Part shown: positions 26,045-34,992 of the stretch, one piece after another
Layout of the letters: each line of letters begins with the position of its first letter
Numbering within the stretch: position 1 is the stretch's first letter
NCBI GenBank assembly: GCA_904377845.1
Contig: CAJFGR010000003.1
Location: 62,001-126,000 of the forward strand
Origin: an uncultured Ruminococcus sp.
Lineage (GTDB): Bacteria; Bacillota; Clostridia; Lachnospirales; Lachnospiraceae
Direction of reading: 5' to 3'
DNA length: 64,000 bases
The notes under the pieces: generated by a model
Told to the model about the DNA's origin: nothing
The model's database searches: none
Seen by the model: only the letters and a program-made list of their open reading frames with translations
Translations under genes and position numbers: made by a program

Positions 26045-27253
26045 ATGCTGACAGGAAAGACAGTTCTTCTCGGTGTTTCGGGCAGTATAGCGGCATATAA
26101 GACGGCGTATCTTGCCAGTGCGCTGAAAAAACTCAATGCGAACGTCCATGTCCTTATGACACAGAACGGGACGAATTTTATCAATCCCATTACATTTGAG
26201 ACGCTGACAGGTAACAAATGTCTGGTTGATACATTTGACCGGAACTTTGAATTCAGCGTGGAGCACGTGTCTCTGGCAAAGCAGGCGGATGTGGTTATGA
26301 TCGCTCCGGCCAGCGCCAATGTAATCGGCAAGCTTGCGCACGGTATCGCGGACGATATGCTGACGACTACTGTTATGGCGTGCAAATGTAAGAAGATTAT
26401 CGCACCGGCGATGAACACGAATATGTTTGAAAATCCGGTGGTCCAGGATAACCTTAAGACGCTCACTCATTACGGGTATGAGATCGTCAGCCCGGCTGTG
26501 GGATATCTGGCGTGCGGCGACACGGGCGCAGGGAAGATGCCGGAGCCTCAGGCACTGCTGGAGCATATCCTGCAGGAGATTGAATGCGAAAAGGATATGC
26601 AGGGACTCCGGGTGCTTGTGACGGCAGGGCCGACGCAGGAGGCAATCGATCCGGTGCGGTATATTACGAATCATTCTACAGGAAAAATGGGTTATGCCAT
26701 TGCGAAAATAGCGGCAAGGCGGGGCGCAGCAGTGACACTGGTGACCGGACAGACGGCACTGAGTGATCCGAGGTTTGTAAACGTCGCGCAGGTAAAATCT
26801 GCGGAGGATATGTTTCGTGAAGTAACCGGCCGGGCAGCGGACCAGGATATTATCATCAAAGCGGCAGCTGTGGCGGATTACAGGCCAAAGTATGTGAGTG
26901 ACCGGAAAATGAAGAAGCAGGATGGAAACCTCGTCATTGAACTGGAGCGTACAGACGATATCCTGGCATATCTCGGAGAGAACAGGACGCCCGGGCAGTT
27001 CCTGTGCGGATTCGCTATGGAGACGGAGAACCTGCTGGAAAATTCCAGAAAGAAACTGGAGAAAAAGCATCTCGACATGATTGTCGCCAACAGTCTGAGA
27101 GTGGAGGGCGCCGGGTTCGGCGGTGACACTAACGTGGTGACCATGATCACAAACTCAGAGGAGATCTCACTCGGTAAAATGTCAAAAGAGGAGACAGCCT
27201 CACACATTTTCGATCAGATCATGAAGATGAGGACAGGCGGCGGAAATGCATAA
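26045..27253 (+). CDS. coaBC: Bifunctional phosphopantothenoylcysteine decarboxylase/phosphopantothenate-cysteine ligase
   Basis: A 402-residue two-domain enzyme of coenzyme A synthesis. The N-terminal FMN-dependent CoaC domain (about 1-185) has GVSGSIAAYK, the catalytic-His segment EHVSLAKQAD, PASANVIGKLAHGIADD and APAMNTNMFENP. The C-terminal CoaB domain (about 190-398) has VTAGPTQEAIDPVRY, NHSTGKMGYAIA and IIKAAAVADYRP. It adds cysteine to 4'-phosphopantothenate and decarboxylates the product. ATG 26045 follows AAAGGGGG. It heads a coaBC-panT-coaX set that covers pantothenate uptake, its phosphorylation and the next two steps. Confidence 0.96.
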   Translation: MLTGKTVLLGVSGSIAAYKTAYLASALKKLNANVHVLMTQNGTNFINPITFETLTGNKCLVDTFDRNFEFSVEHVSLAKQADVVMIAPASANVIGKLAHGIADDMLTTTVMACKCKKIIAPAMNTNMFENPVVQDNLKTLTHYGYEIVSPAVGYLACGDTGAGKMPEPQALLEHILQEIECEKDMQGLRVLVTAGPTQEAIDPVRYITNHSTGKMGYAIAKIAARRGAAVTLVTGQTALSDPRFVNVAQVKSAEDMFREVTGRAADQDIIIKAAAVADYRPKYVSDRKMKKQDGNLVIELERTDDILAYLGENRTPGQFLCGFAMETENLLENSRKKLEKKHLDMIVANSLRVEGAGFGGDTNVVTMITNSEEISLGKMSKEETASHIFDQIMKMRTGGGNA

Positions 27254-27392
27254 CCGGAAATCGGACAGGCATAACAGCCGGGCGGACAGAGAAATATTAA
27301 AAGTAAAAAAGTAACAGGGTAAGAAAGCGGAAGTTATTTCTGCGCCAAAAGTATTGTATCCCGCAAGGGAATGATAACAAGGAGGCAAAATC

Positions 27393-28076
27393 ATGAACAA
27401 TTCAACAACACAGAAACCCGCAGGAAGCAGATACAGCACGATGAGCATGGTCCAGGTGGCGATATTCGGTGCAATTATATGCATTATGGCCTTTACCCCC
27501 TTTCTGGGCTATATCCCGCTTGGATTCACAAGGGCAACGATCATCCATATCCCGGTCATTATCGCTTCACTGCTCATGGGACCGAAGAAAGGCGGCGTGC
27601 TCGGCTTTCTGTTCGGCCTGACAAGTTTTATCAACAACACGATCAATCCCACGGCTACCTCGTTTGTATTCACCCCGTTTTACAGCGTAGGAGAGATCAG
27701 CGGCGGCATCGGAAGTATAATCATCTGTTTTATTCCACGTATTCTGGTAGGGATCGTCCCGTATTTTGTATATAAATTAGTGCTCAGGCTTTCAAGTGAA
27801 ATGACGAGGAGCCGGGGCGTGTCTAATATAGGGCTCATACTGGCAGGAATATCAGGAGCTCTCGTTAATACGATTCTGGTCATGAACCTGATTTATCTTT
27901 TCTACGGAGACGCCTATATAAAGGCAAGTGAAAAAGCGGTATCGCTGGGATATATGGTTATTCTGTCTATAATCGGGATCAACGGTGTGCCGGAGGCAAT
28001 CGTGGCAGGTATCCTGACACTTTGTATCGGTAAAGTGCTCCTGAAGAAAAATGTAAGAGAAAGGCTGGGATTTTAG
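27393..28076 (+). CDS. panT: ECF transporter S component, probable pantothenate transporter PanT
   Basis: A 227-residue membrane protein with about six hydrophobic segments. MVQVAIFGAIICIMAFTPF..GYIPLG and the GFLFGLTSFINN segment are typical of ECF S components, including a small-residue helix that docks on EcfT. Its place between coaBC and coaX, ending 2 nt before coaX, makes pantothenate the likely substrate (inferred). ATG 27393 follows AAGGAGG. The 139-nt gap after coaBC shows no convincing terminator, so cotranscription with coaBC is possible. Confidence 0.82.
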   Translation: MNNSTTQKPAGSRYSTMSMVQVAIFGAIICIMAFTPFLGYIPLGFTRATIIHIPVIIASLLMGPKKGGVLGFLFGLTSFINNTINPTATSFVFTPFYSVGEISGGIGSIIICFIPRILVGIVPYFVYKLVLRLSSEMTRSRGVSNIGLILAGISGALVNTILVMNLIYLFYGDAYIKASEKAVSLGYMVILSIIGINGVPEAIVAGILTLCIGKVLLKKNVRERLGF

Positions 28077-28078
28077 CA

Positions 28079-28852
28079 ATGATCTTGGCAATTGATATCG
28101 GAAATACGAATATAGTAATCGGGTGCATCAAAGGGGATGAATGCATTTTTGTCGAGCGGCTTTCAACAGTCCGCACAAAGACAGAACTTGAGTATGCCTT
28201 TGACATCAAGAATGTTCTTGACCTCTATCACATCAAAAGGACAGATCTTGAGGGAGGCATCATCTCCTCGGTTGTCCCGCAGATAACAACAGTGGCTAAA
28301 CTTGCAGTTGAGAAAATTTTAAAGAAAGAAGTACTTGTCGTAGGCGCAGGAATCAAAACCGGACTTAACATTCGTATTGATAATCCCGCTCAGCTCGGAA
28401 GCGACCTTGTGGTAGACTCTGTAGCTGCGATTGCAGAATATCCCGCACCTCTTCTTATTTTCGATATGGGGACGGCAAACACGGTATGCATAATTGATAA
28501 GAACAAAAACTATATCGGCGGAATGATTTATCCCGGAATCGGAGTTTCGCTCGATTCCCTGACAGCAAACGCATCACAGCTCGGCGGCATCAGCCTTGAG
28601 GCACCGGCACATATCATCGGAAAAAACACGGCCGACTGTATGAAGAGCGGAACTATATACAGCGCAGCAGCGGCAATCGACGGCATCATAGACAGACTCG
28701 GCGAAGAACTGGAAGGAGAAGCAACGGTGATTGCCACAGGAGGACTGGCGAAAAAGATCGTACCTCACTGCAGAAGAAAAATCATATTAGATGATAATCT
28801 GCTGCTGAAAGGATTGTCGGTGATTTACCGCAAGAACCAGAAATCTCTATAA
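28079..28852 (+). CDS. coaX: Type III pantothenate kinase
   Basis: A 257-residue ASKHA-fold kinase that phosphorylates pantothenate, the first step of coenzyme A synthesis, and is not feedback inhibited by CoA. The phosphate-1 motif LAIDIGNTNIVIGC is at the N-terminus. GADLVVD-equivalent GSDLVVDSVAA, the FDMGTANTVCIID phosphate-2 motif, YIGGMIYPGIGVSLDSL and ATGGLAKKI (adenosine motif) are present. ATG 28079 overlaps the panT stop region closely, so the two are coupled. Downstream is a gap of 288 nt with a long palindrome. Confidence 0.95.
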   Translation: MILAIDIGNTNIVIGCIKGDECIFVERLSTVRTKTELEYAFDIKNVLDLYHIKRTDLEGGIISSVVPQITTVAKLAVEKILKKEVLVVGAGIKTGLNIRIDNPAQLGSDLVVDSVAAIAEYPAPLLIFDMGTANTVCIIDKNKNYIGGMIYPGIGVSLDSLTANASQLGGISLEAPAHIIGKNTADCMKSGTIYSAAAAIDGIIDRLGEELEGEATVIATGGLAKKIVPHCRRKIILDDNLLLKGLSVIYRKNQKSL

Positions 28853-28984
28853 CCGGGTTTGTATGAGCATTTAGCGTTCCGGCTCGGGGATTGGAAATGC
28901 ATAGAAATGGGAGCGAATACGGCTGATCTGATGCACAATCCGCGGGCAGAGGAAGATTAATAACGGCGACTGTGCAGGGATATT

Positions 28985-29102
28985 AGAGGAACTTAAAAGC
29001 AGGAGGGATGCGTTAATCGATCAAACGGAGTTGTCTGAACGAAGAGAGGTCTCCGTTTGATCGATTTGTAGTTAGCATTCATCCTGCTTTTAAGTTCCTC
29101 TT
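28985..29102. repeat. 118-nt near-perfect palindrome between convergent coaX and map
   Basis: The outer arms AGAGGAACTTAAAAGCAGGA / TCCTGCTTTTAAGTTCCTCT pair over 20 bp without mismatch. The inner arms ATCGATCAAACGGAG / CTCCGTTTGATCGAT pair over 15 bp. They are separated by an asymmetric internal loop (about 11 and 16 nt) and a 20-nt apical loop. It could act as a bidirectional terminator, though T tracts are short (TTATTC on the plus side). It is far longer than usual terminators and may be a MITE or an RNA element. Confidence 0.85.
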
Positions 29103-29140
29103 ATTCTGTAACTGGAGCCGGTACGAAAAATCGAAATATT

Positions 29141-30004
29141 TTATTTTGTCAGAACTTCTATCCCGTTTTCTGTGACGAGTACCATATACTCGATCTGTGC
29201 GGACAGTCCGTCATCGACTGTATAGACGGTCCAGCCGTTATCTTCGTCTACAAAATAGTCCGGACTGCCTTCGTTGATCATCGGTTCGATGGTGAACATC
29301 ATGCCGGGGACAAGAAGCATCTCACTTCCCTTTGGCGTCACATAGCTTACGAAAGGATCTTCGTGAAATTCAAGACCAATGCCGTGTCCGCCGATTTCCT
29401 CGACTACGGAATATCCGTTTGCTTTAGCGTGTGTGTTGATTGCGTCCGCGATATCACCTAAGTGGCCCCATGGTTTAGCGGCGGCCAGGCCCAGCTCCAC
29501 ACATTCTTCTGTGACGCGGATCAGGCGCTCGGCACGTTCGGAGATTTTCCCCATCTTGAACATACGTGAAGCATCGGAAAAGTATCCGTCCACGATAGTT
29601 GATACGTCAACATTAATGATGTCGCCTTCTTTAAGAATGATATTTTCATCCGGTATGCCATGGCAGATCTCGTTATTCAGAGATGTGCATACGCTCTTCG
29701 GGAATCCCTGATAATTCAGCGGTGCGGGAATGCCGCCGTGTTCTGTTGTAAAACGGTATACAATATCATCGATCTCGGCGGTGCTCATTCCGATACGGAT
29801 ATGTTTTGCTACTTCGTCAAGTACAGCCGTATTCAGGGCAGCGCTCGTTTTTATTTTCTCTATCTGAGCCGGTGTTTTCAGCAGTTTGCGGGTGGGTACA
29901 ATTTCACCCTTTTCTGCGTGTAAAAGCATTTTTTCTTCAATGGGCATATGGCACTTTTTGTATTTTTTGCCGCTGCCGCACCAGCATAGCTCGTTTCTTT
30001 CCAT
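29141..30004 (-). CDS. map: Methionine aminopeptidase type I with N-terminal SEC-C zinc motif
   Basis: A 287-residue enzyme that removes N-terminal Met from new proteins. A SEC-C zinc motif occupies about residues 4-20 (CWCGSGKKYKKCH). The pita-bread catalytic domain follows. Metal ligands are the two Asp in INVDVSTIVDGYFSDASR, the His in GHGIGLEFHEDP and two Glu (FTIEPMINEG and the final QIEYMVLV). A SEC-C extension is present in a subset of Firmicutes Map proteins and is thought to help ribosome or protein contact. ATG 30004 follows AGAGGAGATG. It is a lone minus-strand gene next to DUF1015. Confidence 0.95.
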   Translation of the reverse strand: MERNELCWCGSGKKYKKCHMPIEEKMLLHAEKGEIVPTRKLLKTPAQIEKIKTSAALNTAVLDEVAKHIRIGMSTAEIDDIVYRFTTEHGGIPAPLNYQGFPKSVCTSLNNEICHGIPDENIILKEGDIINVDVSTIVDGYFSDASRMFKMGKISERAERLIRVTEECVELGLAAAKPWGHLGDIADAINTHAKANGYSVVEEIGGHGIGLEFHEDPFVSYVTPKGSEMLLVPGMMFTIEPMINEGSPDYFVDEDNGWTVYTVDDGLSAQIEYMVLVTENGIEVLTK

Positions 30005-30048
30005 AGAAATACATCTCCTCTGAAATAATAATCATTGTTTATATAATT

Positions 30049-30090
30049 ATGCAGCATCAAACTTCAGACTGCTGCATTATGGCCGGACAC
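30049..30090 (-). terminator. Hairpins downstream of the DUF1015 gene
   Basis: On the minus strand GGCCGG-CGTGT-CCGGCC (about 30081-30097) is followed by GCAGCA ... TGCTGC, then ATAATTATAT. The second stem plus its AT-rich tail is the likelier terminator. Loop sizes make this moderate evidence. Confidence 0.45.
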
Positions 30091-30100
30091 GCCGGCCGGA

Positions 30101-31336
30101 TCAGAAACGGTGAATAAACAGGCCGCTTCGCAGTTTCGGCTCGAACCAGGTGGATTTCGGAGGCATGAGCTTTCCGCTGTCCGCTACTGCCATCAGTTCA
30201 TCCATTGATGTTGGATACATGGAAAAAGCCATACCGTCCGAGGCATCGGCAGCCGCTTCAAGCGCCGTAAGCCCACGGATTCCTCCGATGAAACGTATGC
30301 GAGGATCAGTCTTTGGATCTTTTATGCCGAAAACGGGGCTGATAATGTAATCCTGAAGGATGGAAACATCCAGACCCTTTACCGGGTCATCGGACTGCAG
30401 TTCAGGTGAAGCCGTAAGCTGGTACCAGTTTCCCTCGCAGTACAGGCCGAATTCACCCTTGTGTTCCGGACGATATGCGTCTGTCCCGATTTTTCTGACC
30501 TTAAAACCATCTTTTATCTTACCAAGAAAATCGTCAAATGTACACCCATTCCTGTCTGTGATTACACGATTGTAGTCATAGATGCAGAGTTCATCAGAGG
30601 GAAACAGCACTGACAGGAAGTAGTTGTATTCCTCATTGCCGGAATACCCCGGATCTGCGGATCTGCGCATCAGTCCTACCCTCACGGCGGAGGCGGCGCG
30701 GTGGTGTCCGTCCGCAATATACAGATGGGGAATCTCTTTGAATAATTGAGAAATGTTATCGATATTTTTCTGCCCGCTGATTCTCCATACCTGATGACGG
30801 ACTCCGTCATCGCTGACAAAATCATAGAGTGCCGGCAGGGATTTCTCCTGATCGATAATTTCCTGAAGTGGTCTATATGGCCGGTATGCAAGAAAAATCG
30901 GTCCGGTCTGGGCGCTGCAGGCATCTACGTGACGAATACGGTCCTCCTCTTTTGCGGCAAGGGTGTTTTCGTGTTTTAGAATTACATTATTTATATAGTC
31001 ATCGATGGCGGCGCAGCCTACAAGGCCTGTCTGTGTCCTTCCGTCCATAGTGAGAGCGTATATATAATAGCAGGCACTCGTATCCTGTATAAATGATCCG
31101 TCCTCGATCATGGCGTCGAGAGTGCGGCGCGCAGTCTGATACACCTCGGGGGAATAGAGGTCGGTTCCCTCGGGAAGGAGCGTCTCCGCGCGGTCAATCT
31201 TCAGAAATGACATCGGGTTGGAAGAGACGATTTCCCGTGCCTCTTTGCTGCTGTATACGTCATAAGGGAGAGCTGCGATGGATGCTGCAAGATCAGTGGC
31301 AGGACGTATTCCCTTAAAAGGGCGGATGATACTCAT
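30101..31336 (-). CDS. DUF1015 family protein
   Basis: A 411-residue cytoplasmic protein. Signature stretches are the start IRPFKGIRPATDLAASIAALPYDVYSS, PMSFLKIDRAE, YIYALTMDGRTQTGLVGCAA, LKHENTLAAKEEDRIRH and YIADGHHRAASAVR, all diagnostic of DUF1015 (Pfam). The HENT and ADGHHR motifs suggest a ParB/SerK-like active site; relatives in archaea include a free-serine kinase (SerK), so a small-molecule kinase role is possible but unproven here. ATG 31336 follows AAAAGGAGACTATC. No operon partner. Confidence 0.88.
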   Translation of the reverse strand: MSIIRPFKGIRPATDLAASIAALPYDVYSSKEAREIVSSNPMSFLKIDRAETLLPEGTDLYSPEVYQTARRTLDAMIEDGSFIQDTSACYYIYALTMDGRTQTGLVGCAAIDDYINNVILKHENTLAAKEEDRIRHVDACSAQTGPIFLAYRPYRPLQEIIDQEKSLPALYDFVSDDGVRHQVWRISGQKNIDNISQLFKEIPHLYIADGHHRAASAVRVGLMRRSADPGYSGNEEYNYFLSVLFPSDELCIYDYNRVITDRNGCTFDDFLGKIKDGFKVRKIGTDAYRPEHKGEFGLYCEGNWYQLTASPELQSDDPVKGLDVSILQDYIISPVFGIKDPKTDPRIRFIGGIRGLTALEAAADASDGMAFSMYPTSMDELMAVADSGKLMPPKSTWFEPKLRSGLFIHRF

Positions 31337-31512
31337 GATAGTCTCCTTTTCTGTTTGTATTGCTGTATGTGTGTTTATGCCATGAACATTCTAACACACA
31401 TGGGGGTGTTTTACCAGCTGCAGTTCATGCCCGTCAGCGATCTTCACAGGCATACGCTTTGCTGACAGATTACGGTTTTCCAATGCGCGCGATTCGACAA
31501 AAACCGTTATTT

Positions 31513-31540
31513 TTACTTGCCCGCAGATGAAAAGTATAGT
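31513..31540 (+). promoter_or_regulatory. Probable promoter of the FHA protein gene
   Basis: TTACTT (31513-31518) and TATAGT (31535-31540) are separated by 16 bp, 31 nt before the start codon. Confidence 0.55.
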
Positions 31541-31570
31541 AGTATTAATATCCGAAGGAGAGATATTTTT

Positions 31571-32143
31571 ATGTGGTATTGGATCGTGATGTTTATACTC
31601 ATTGCCGGCAGTATCGGAATGCTGGGAGTATCATTCAGAAGTATAAAGAAAAACAAGGCCATGGCTGATGCGCAGGCAGACAGAGGCGGACGCCGCAGGA
31701 GACGCAGGGCGGATGAAGACGAAGATGAAGATGATTATAATATGCCGCTCAGACAGAGAAGACGTCCGGAGGCTGAAGAGATAGAAGAACCGCCAAGACG
31801 CCAGAGGAAGAAGAGACGTCAGTGGAAGATTATCCTGGAAGATATTGACAGTTGGGATAAATACAGTTTTACATTCTACGAAACTGTGGGTATCGGAAGA
31901 GGGAAGGACGGAAGTATGTATGAAAAATATCTTCCGATCATAGGAGACGGAAGAGTGTCGAAGATACACTGTGCGATCATCCACAGAGGAGATAAGCTTT
32001 ATCTGAAAGATGAGGGCTCAAGAAACGGGACCTATCTTAATGGAGAACGGATCGACCGGCCGATTGTGATACAGAGGGATGATATCATTGGCGTCGGCGA
32101 AACAAGGCTGGAGATTCAGAGAATACTCAGAGAAAGTGAATAA
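31571..32143 (+). CDS. Membrane-anchored FHA domain protein
   Basis: A 190-residue protein. One membrane segment (about 4-24, WIVMFILIAGSIGMLGV) is followed by a strongly charged linker (about 30-95) alternating Arg-rich and Asp/Glu-rich blocks. A C-terminal forkhead-associated domain follows (about 105-188), with GIGRGKDGSM, the DGRVSKIHCAI motif and DEGSRNGTYLNGERI. FHA domains bind phosphothreonine, so it may read the output of a PrkC-type kinase at the membrane. ATG 31571 follows GAAGGAGAG. An inverted repeat AATCGTCCG/CGGACGATT at 32173-32204 follows the gene. Confidence 0.88.
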   Translation: MWYWIVMFILIAGSIGMLGVSFRSIKKNKAMADAQADRGGRRRRRRADEDEDEDDYNMPLRQRRRPEAEEIEEPPRRQRKKRRQWKIILEDIDSWDKYSFTFYETVGIGRGKDGSMYEKYLPIIGDGRVSKIHCAIIHRGDKLYLKDEGSRNGTYLNGERIDRPIVIQRDDIIGVGETRLEIQRILRESE

Positions 32144-32275
32144 CAGAACAGAATAACGGGAAAATTACAGAGAATCGTCCGATCCGGAGAAGGAGCGGAC
32201 GATTTGTGCTTATGGAACGGATTGTTTTAAAATGCATATAATAGCCATATAATGTCTTCCGGGAGTGAATATTTC

Positions 32276-32755
32276 ATGGACGCAAAAATGCCCTACTATA
32301 TGGCATATCCGATGCCTTTTTCTTACGATGACGAGAGAACGGAACGGATGGATTTTGAATATCTCAAGAGTATGTACCCTGATGCGGCAAAACGTATTAT
32401 GCCTTACGTAGAAGAGGAGTGTGACCGGATGGAGTATGAAAACAGCATGGTTTTTGACCAGTATCCGGATAAACTGCAGCTGAAGCTTATGTGCAGAAGA
32501 GTATATGACAATGTCAGAAAACATGAGAGAATGTTTGCAGAGGAGGAGCAGAGCCTTAATTCTGATGCCGGACAGGAGCACTGCTTGGCGGTAAACAGCC
32601 GGACGGATGAGAACCGCGGACAGTGCTCCGGCAGGAACTGTGGCCGGGCAGGTGCCGGTATCCTGTCGCTGCGTGATTTTATAGAAGTCATGCTTTATCA
32701 GGAGCTTTATAAACGCAGGTGTGATCACAGGAGAAGATGCAGGAGATTTTACTAA
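32276..32755 (+). CDS. Conserved hypothetical protein with a Cys/Arg-rich end
   Basis: A 159-residue soluble protein. Tyr/Met/Pro-rich N-terminus (AKMPYYMAYPMPFSY), then a helical core (about 25-85) with YPDAAKRIMPYVEEECDRM and YPDKLQLKLMCRRVYD. A variable Gly/Cys linker follows, then LSLRDFIEVMLYQELYKRR and a short basic end RRCDHRRRCRRFY. The core has the look of a Lachnospiraceae-wide family. The Tyr-rich start and Cys/Arg-rich tail recall spore-coat proteins, but this is only a resemblance. ATG 32276 is preferred over 32252 because CGGGAGTG precedes it. Confidence 0.7.
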   Translation: MDAKMPYYMAYPMPFSYDDERTERMDFEYLKSMYPDAAKRIMPYVEEECDRMEYENSMVFDQYPDKLQLKLMCRRVYDNVRKHERMFAEEEQSLNSDAGQEHCLAVNSRTDENRGQCSGRNCGRAGAGILSLRDFIEVMLYQELYKRRCDHRRRCRRFY

Positions 32756-32863
32756 TGGGAGGATCCATGGTATAATCTCCCTGTATGTAATTTGAACCGC
32801 CGGGGCGGTTCCAGCTGACATTTAGAGATTATGGAAAAATACGAAATGAAGAGAGAACATGAT

Positions 32864-33424
32864 ATGAAGAAAAATCTGATATTTATCGGTATGCCGGCGG
32901 TGGGAAAGAGCACGGTCGGCATCGTAGTTGCAAAACGTCTGGGGATGAGGTTTATTGATACCGATCTTCTGATTCAGGAGCAGGAAGGGAAGCTTCTGCG
33001 CGAGATCATTGCCGAGGAGGGGGAAGAGGGCTTTCTCAAGATTGAAAATCAGGTAAACGCGTCCGTTAAGGCAAAAAATGCGGTTATATCGCCGGGGGGC
33101 AGTGTGATCTACTGCAGAGAGGCTATGAAACATTATAAAAAAATCGGGACGGTCGTATATTTAAAGGCGTCTTATCAGACAATAAAAAAGCGGATCAGAA
33201 ATCCGAAAAAGCGCGGCGTCGTACTTAAAGAGGGACAGTCGCTGAGAGATCTTTATTATGAGAGAGTGCCGTATTTCGAAAAATATGCTGATATAACTGT
33301 GTGCGAAGACGGATGCTGCATAGAAGATACGATAAAAAATGTACTGAATGCGGTAAAAAAGTATAGAAAAACAACGGAATTCCGGAAAAAACTTGACAAT
33401 GCACCGAAGAGCAAACTAAAATAA
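32864..33424 (+). CDS. aroK: Shikimate kinase
   Basis: A 186-residue P-loop kinase. It phosphorylates shikimate in the chorismate pathway. Walker A GMPAVGKST is near residues 8-16, FIDTDLLIQEQEGK holds the DTD substrate motif, ISPGGSVIY is the Walker B/GGG region, and the lid has RNPKKRGVV. The lysine-rich C-terminus is a little longer than usual. Three in-frame ATGs exist (32831, 32846, 32864); I chose the last because GAGAG precedes it by 8 nt and it gives a standard N-terminus. A GC-rich inverted repeat (GAACCG..CGGTTC, about 32794-32811) lies in the leader behind a TATAAT at about 32771. Confidence 0.85.
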   Translation: MKKNLIFIGMPAVGKSTVGIVVAKRLGMRFIDTDLLIQEQEGKLLREIIAEEGEEGFLKIENQVNASVKAKNAVISPGGSVIYCREAMKHYKKIGTVVYLKASYQTIKKRIRNPKKRGVVLKEGQSLRDLYYERVPYFEKYADITVCEDGCCIEDTIKNVLNAVKKYRKTTEFRKKLDNAPKSKLK

Positions 33425-33620
33425 GACTTTGGGCAGAAAAGTCGAAGCCCGTATGGACGGCTTCTGCAGCGAAAAAGGAATTTAAAAACAGCAGGTTATG
33501 TGATATAATACATTCGTGGGTGCAGTCTACTGCAATTCCCTTGCACAGACGTAAGCGACAAACATTAAGATACAGAGGGGACATACGAATAAGATAATAA
33601 GATCGAGGTCGAGGTGCAAA

Positions 33621-34913
33621 ATGGAGCAATATATTATTAAGGGCGGTAATCCGCTTGTGGGAGAAGTGGAGATCGGCGGTGCCAAAAATGCAGCGCTTGC
33701 CATACTGGCAGCGGCAATCATGACGGACGAGACAGTCCTGATCGAGAACCTGCCGGATGTGAATGACATCAATGTAATGCTTGAGGCGATCAGCGAGATC
33801 GGCGCAATGGTTCAGCGCATTGACAGACATACAGTTAAGATAAACGGAAGTACGATTGGTGATTTCAATATTGAATATGATTATATTAAGAAGATAAGAG
33901 CTTCCTATTATCTGCTCGGAGCTCTGCTCGGAAAGTATAAAAGGGCGGAAGTGGCTCTCCCGGGCGGATGCAATATCGGAAGCAGACCGATTGACCAGCA
34001 TCTGAAAGGATTCCGTGCACTGGGAGCGGATGTGGACATTGAACACGGCAAGATCGTGGCAGAGGCGGATTATTTGCGCGGCACACATCTCTATTTTGAT
34101 GTTGTGAGCGTCGGCGCGACAATCAACGTCATGATGGCGGCAGCAATGTCCGAGGGGCTTACCATTATGGAAAATGTGGCAAAAGAACCTCATGTCGTGG
34201 ACGTAGCAAACTTCCTTAACAGTATGGGTGCGAATATCAGAGGAGCAGGGACTGATGTAATCAAGATCAGAGGAGTGCATTCCCTGCACAAGACAGAGTA
34301 TTCCATTATTCCGGATCAGATCGAGGCCGGCACATTTATGTTTGCAGCGGCAGCGACAAAAGGAGATGTAACCGTTCTGAACGTAATTCCGAAACATCTC
34401 GATGCGACCATATCCAAACTTATAGATATCGGATGTGAAGTGGAGGAATTTGATGATGCGGTGCGTGTTGTGGCAAAAGGAAGGCTGAGAAGCACGCAGG
34501 TAAAGACTCTTCCGTATCCGGGTTATCCGACGGATATGCAGCCCCAGATCGGCGTTGTTCTGGCGTTGGCAAAGGGTACGAGCACCATTACGGAAAGTAT
34601 CTTTGAGAACCGCTTTAAATATCTCGGAGAACTGGCACGTATGGGAGCACAGGTAAAAGTTGAAGGCAATTCCGCTACGATCGAGGGAATCGAGAGATTC
34701 TCCGGAGCGCGGGTGAGTGCGCCCGATCTCAGGGCAGGTGCTGCACTGTGCATCGCCGGACTTGCGGCTGACGGAATTACGATCGTAGACGATATCGTTT
34801 ATATCCAGAGGGGGTATGAGAGATTTGAAGAGAAGCTCAGAAGTCTTGGAGGTATAATCGAAAAAGTTACGAGCGAGAAAGAGATTCAGAAGTTTAAACT
34901 GAAAGTAGGATAA
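33621..34913 (+). CDS. murA: UDP-N-acetylglucosamine 1-carboxyvinyltransferase
   Basis: A 430-residue EPSP-synthase-fold enzyme that transfers enolpyruvate from PEP to UDP-GlcNAc, the first committed step of peptidoglycan synthesis. The catalytic cysteine, the fosfomycin target, is C117 in LPGGCNIGSRPIDQH. Other conserved stretches are GGNPLVGEVEIGGAKNAALA, PDQIEAGTFM and PYPGYPTDMQPQ. Full length. ATG 33621 follows GAGGTGC. A TATAAT at about 33502 lies in a 196-nt upstream gap with a hairpin-prone leader. Confidence 0.96.
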   Translation: MEQYIIKGGNPLVGEVEIGGAKNAALAILAAAIMTDETVLIENLPDVNDINVMLEAISEIGAMVQRIDRHTVKINGSTIGDFNIEYDYIKKIRASYYLLGALLGKYKRAEVALPGGCNIGSRPIDQHLKGFRALGADVDIEHGKIVAEADYLRGTHLYFDVVSVGATINVMMAAAMSEGLTIMENVAKEPHVVDVANFLNSMGANIRGAGTDVIKIRGVHSLHKTEYSIIPDQIEAGTFMFAAAATKGDVTVLNVIPKHLDATISKLIDIGCEVEEFDDAVRVVAKGRLRSTQVKTLPYPGYPTDMQPQIGVVLALAKGTSTITESIFENRFKYLGELARMGAQVKVEGNSATIEGIERFSGARVSAPDLRAGAALCIAGLAADGITIVDDIVYIQRGYERFEEKLRSLGGIIEKVTSEKEIQKFKLKVG

Positions 34914-34928
34914 AAATTATAAATACTA

Positions 34929-34957
34929 TTGACATTTCTCCGCATACGCGGTAAAGT
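34929..34957 (+). promoter_or_regulatory. Sigma-A promoter of the metK transcript
   Basis: TTGACA (34929-34934) and TAAAGT (34952-34957) are separated by 17 bp. Transcription would start about 30 nt before the SAM-I aptamer. Confidence 0.75.
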
Positions 34958-34992
34958 TTCTTACTGGAACAAAATTAAATTATTAAAACTTT

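Noticed and set aside
25916..27070. A 384-codon antisense frame over coaBC
   Set aside because: Opposite to coaBC, whose both domains are intact; no RBS or family match.
28908..28961. A 17-codon frame between coaX and the palindrome
   Set aside because: No ribosome binding site and no recognisable peptide; treated as non-coding.
33225..34397. A 390-codon antisense frame spanning aroK and murA
   Set aside because: Cys/His/Arg-rich composition without motifs, opposite to two clear housekeeping genes.
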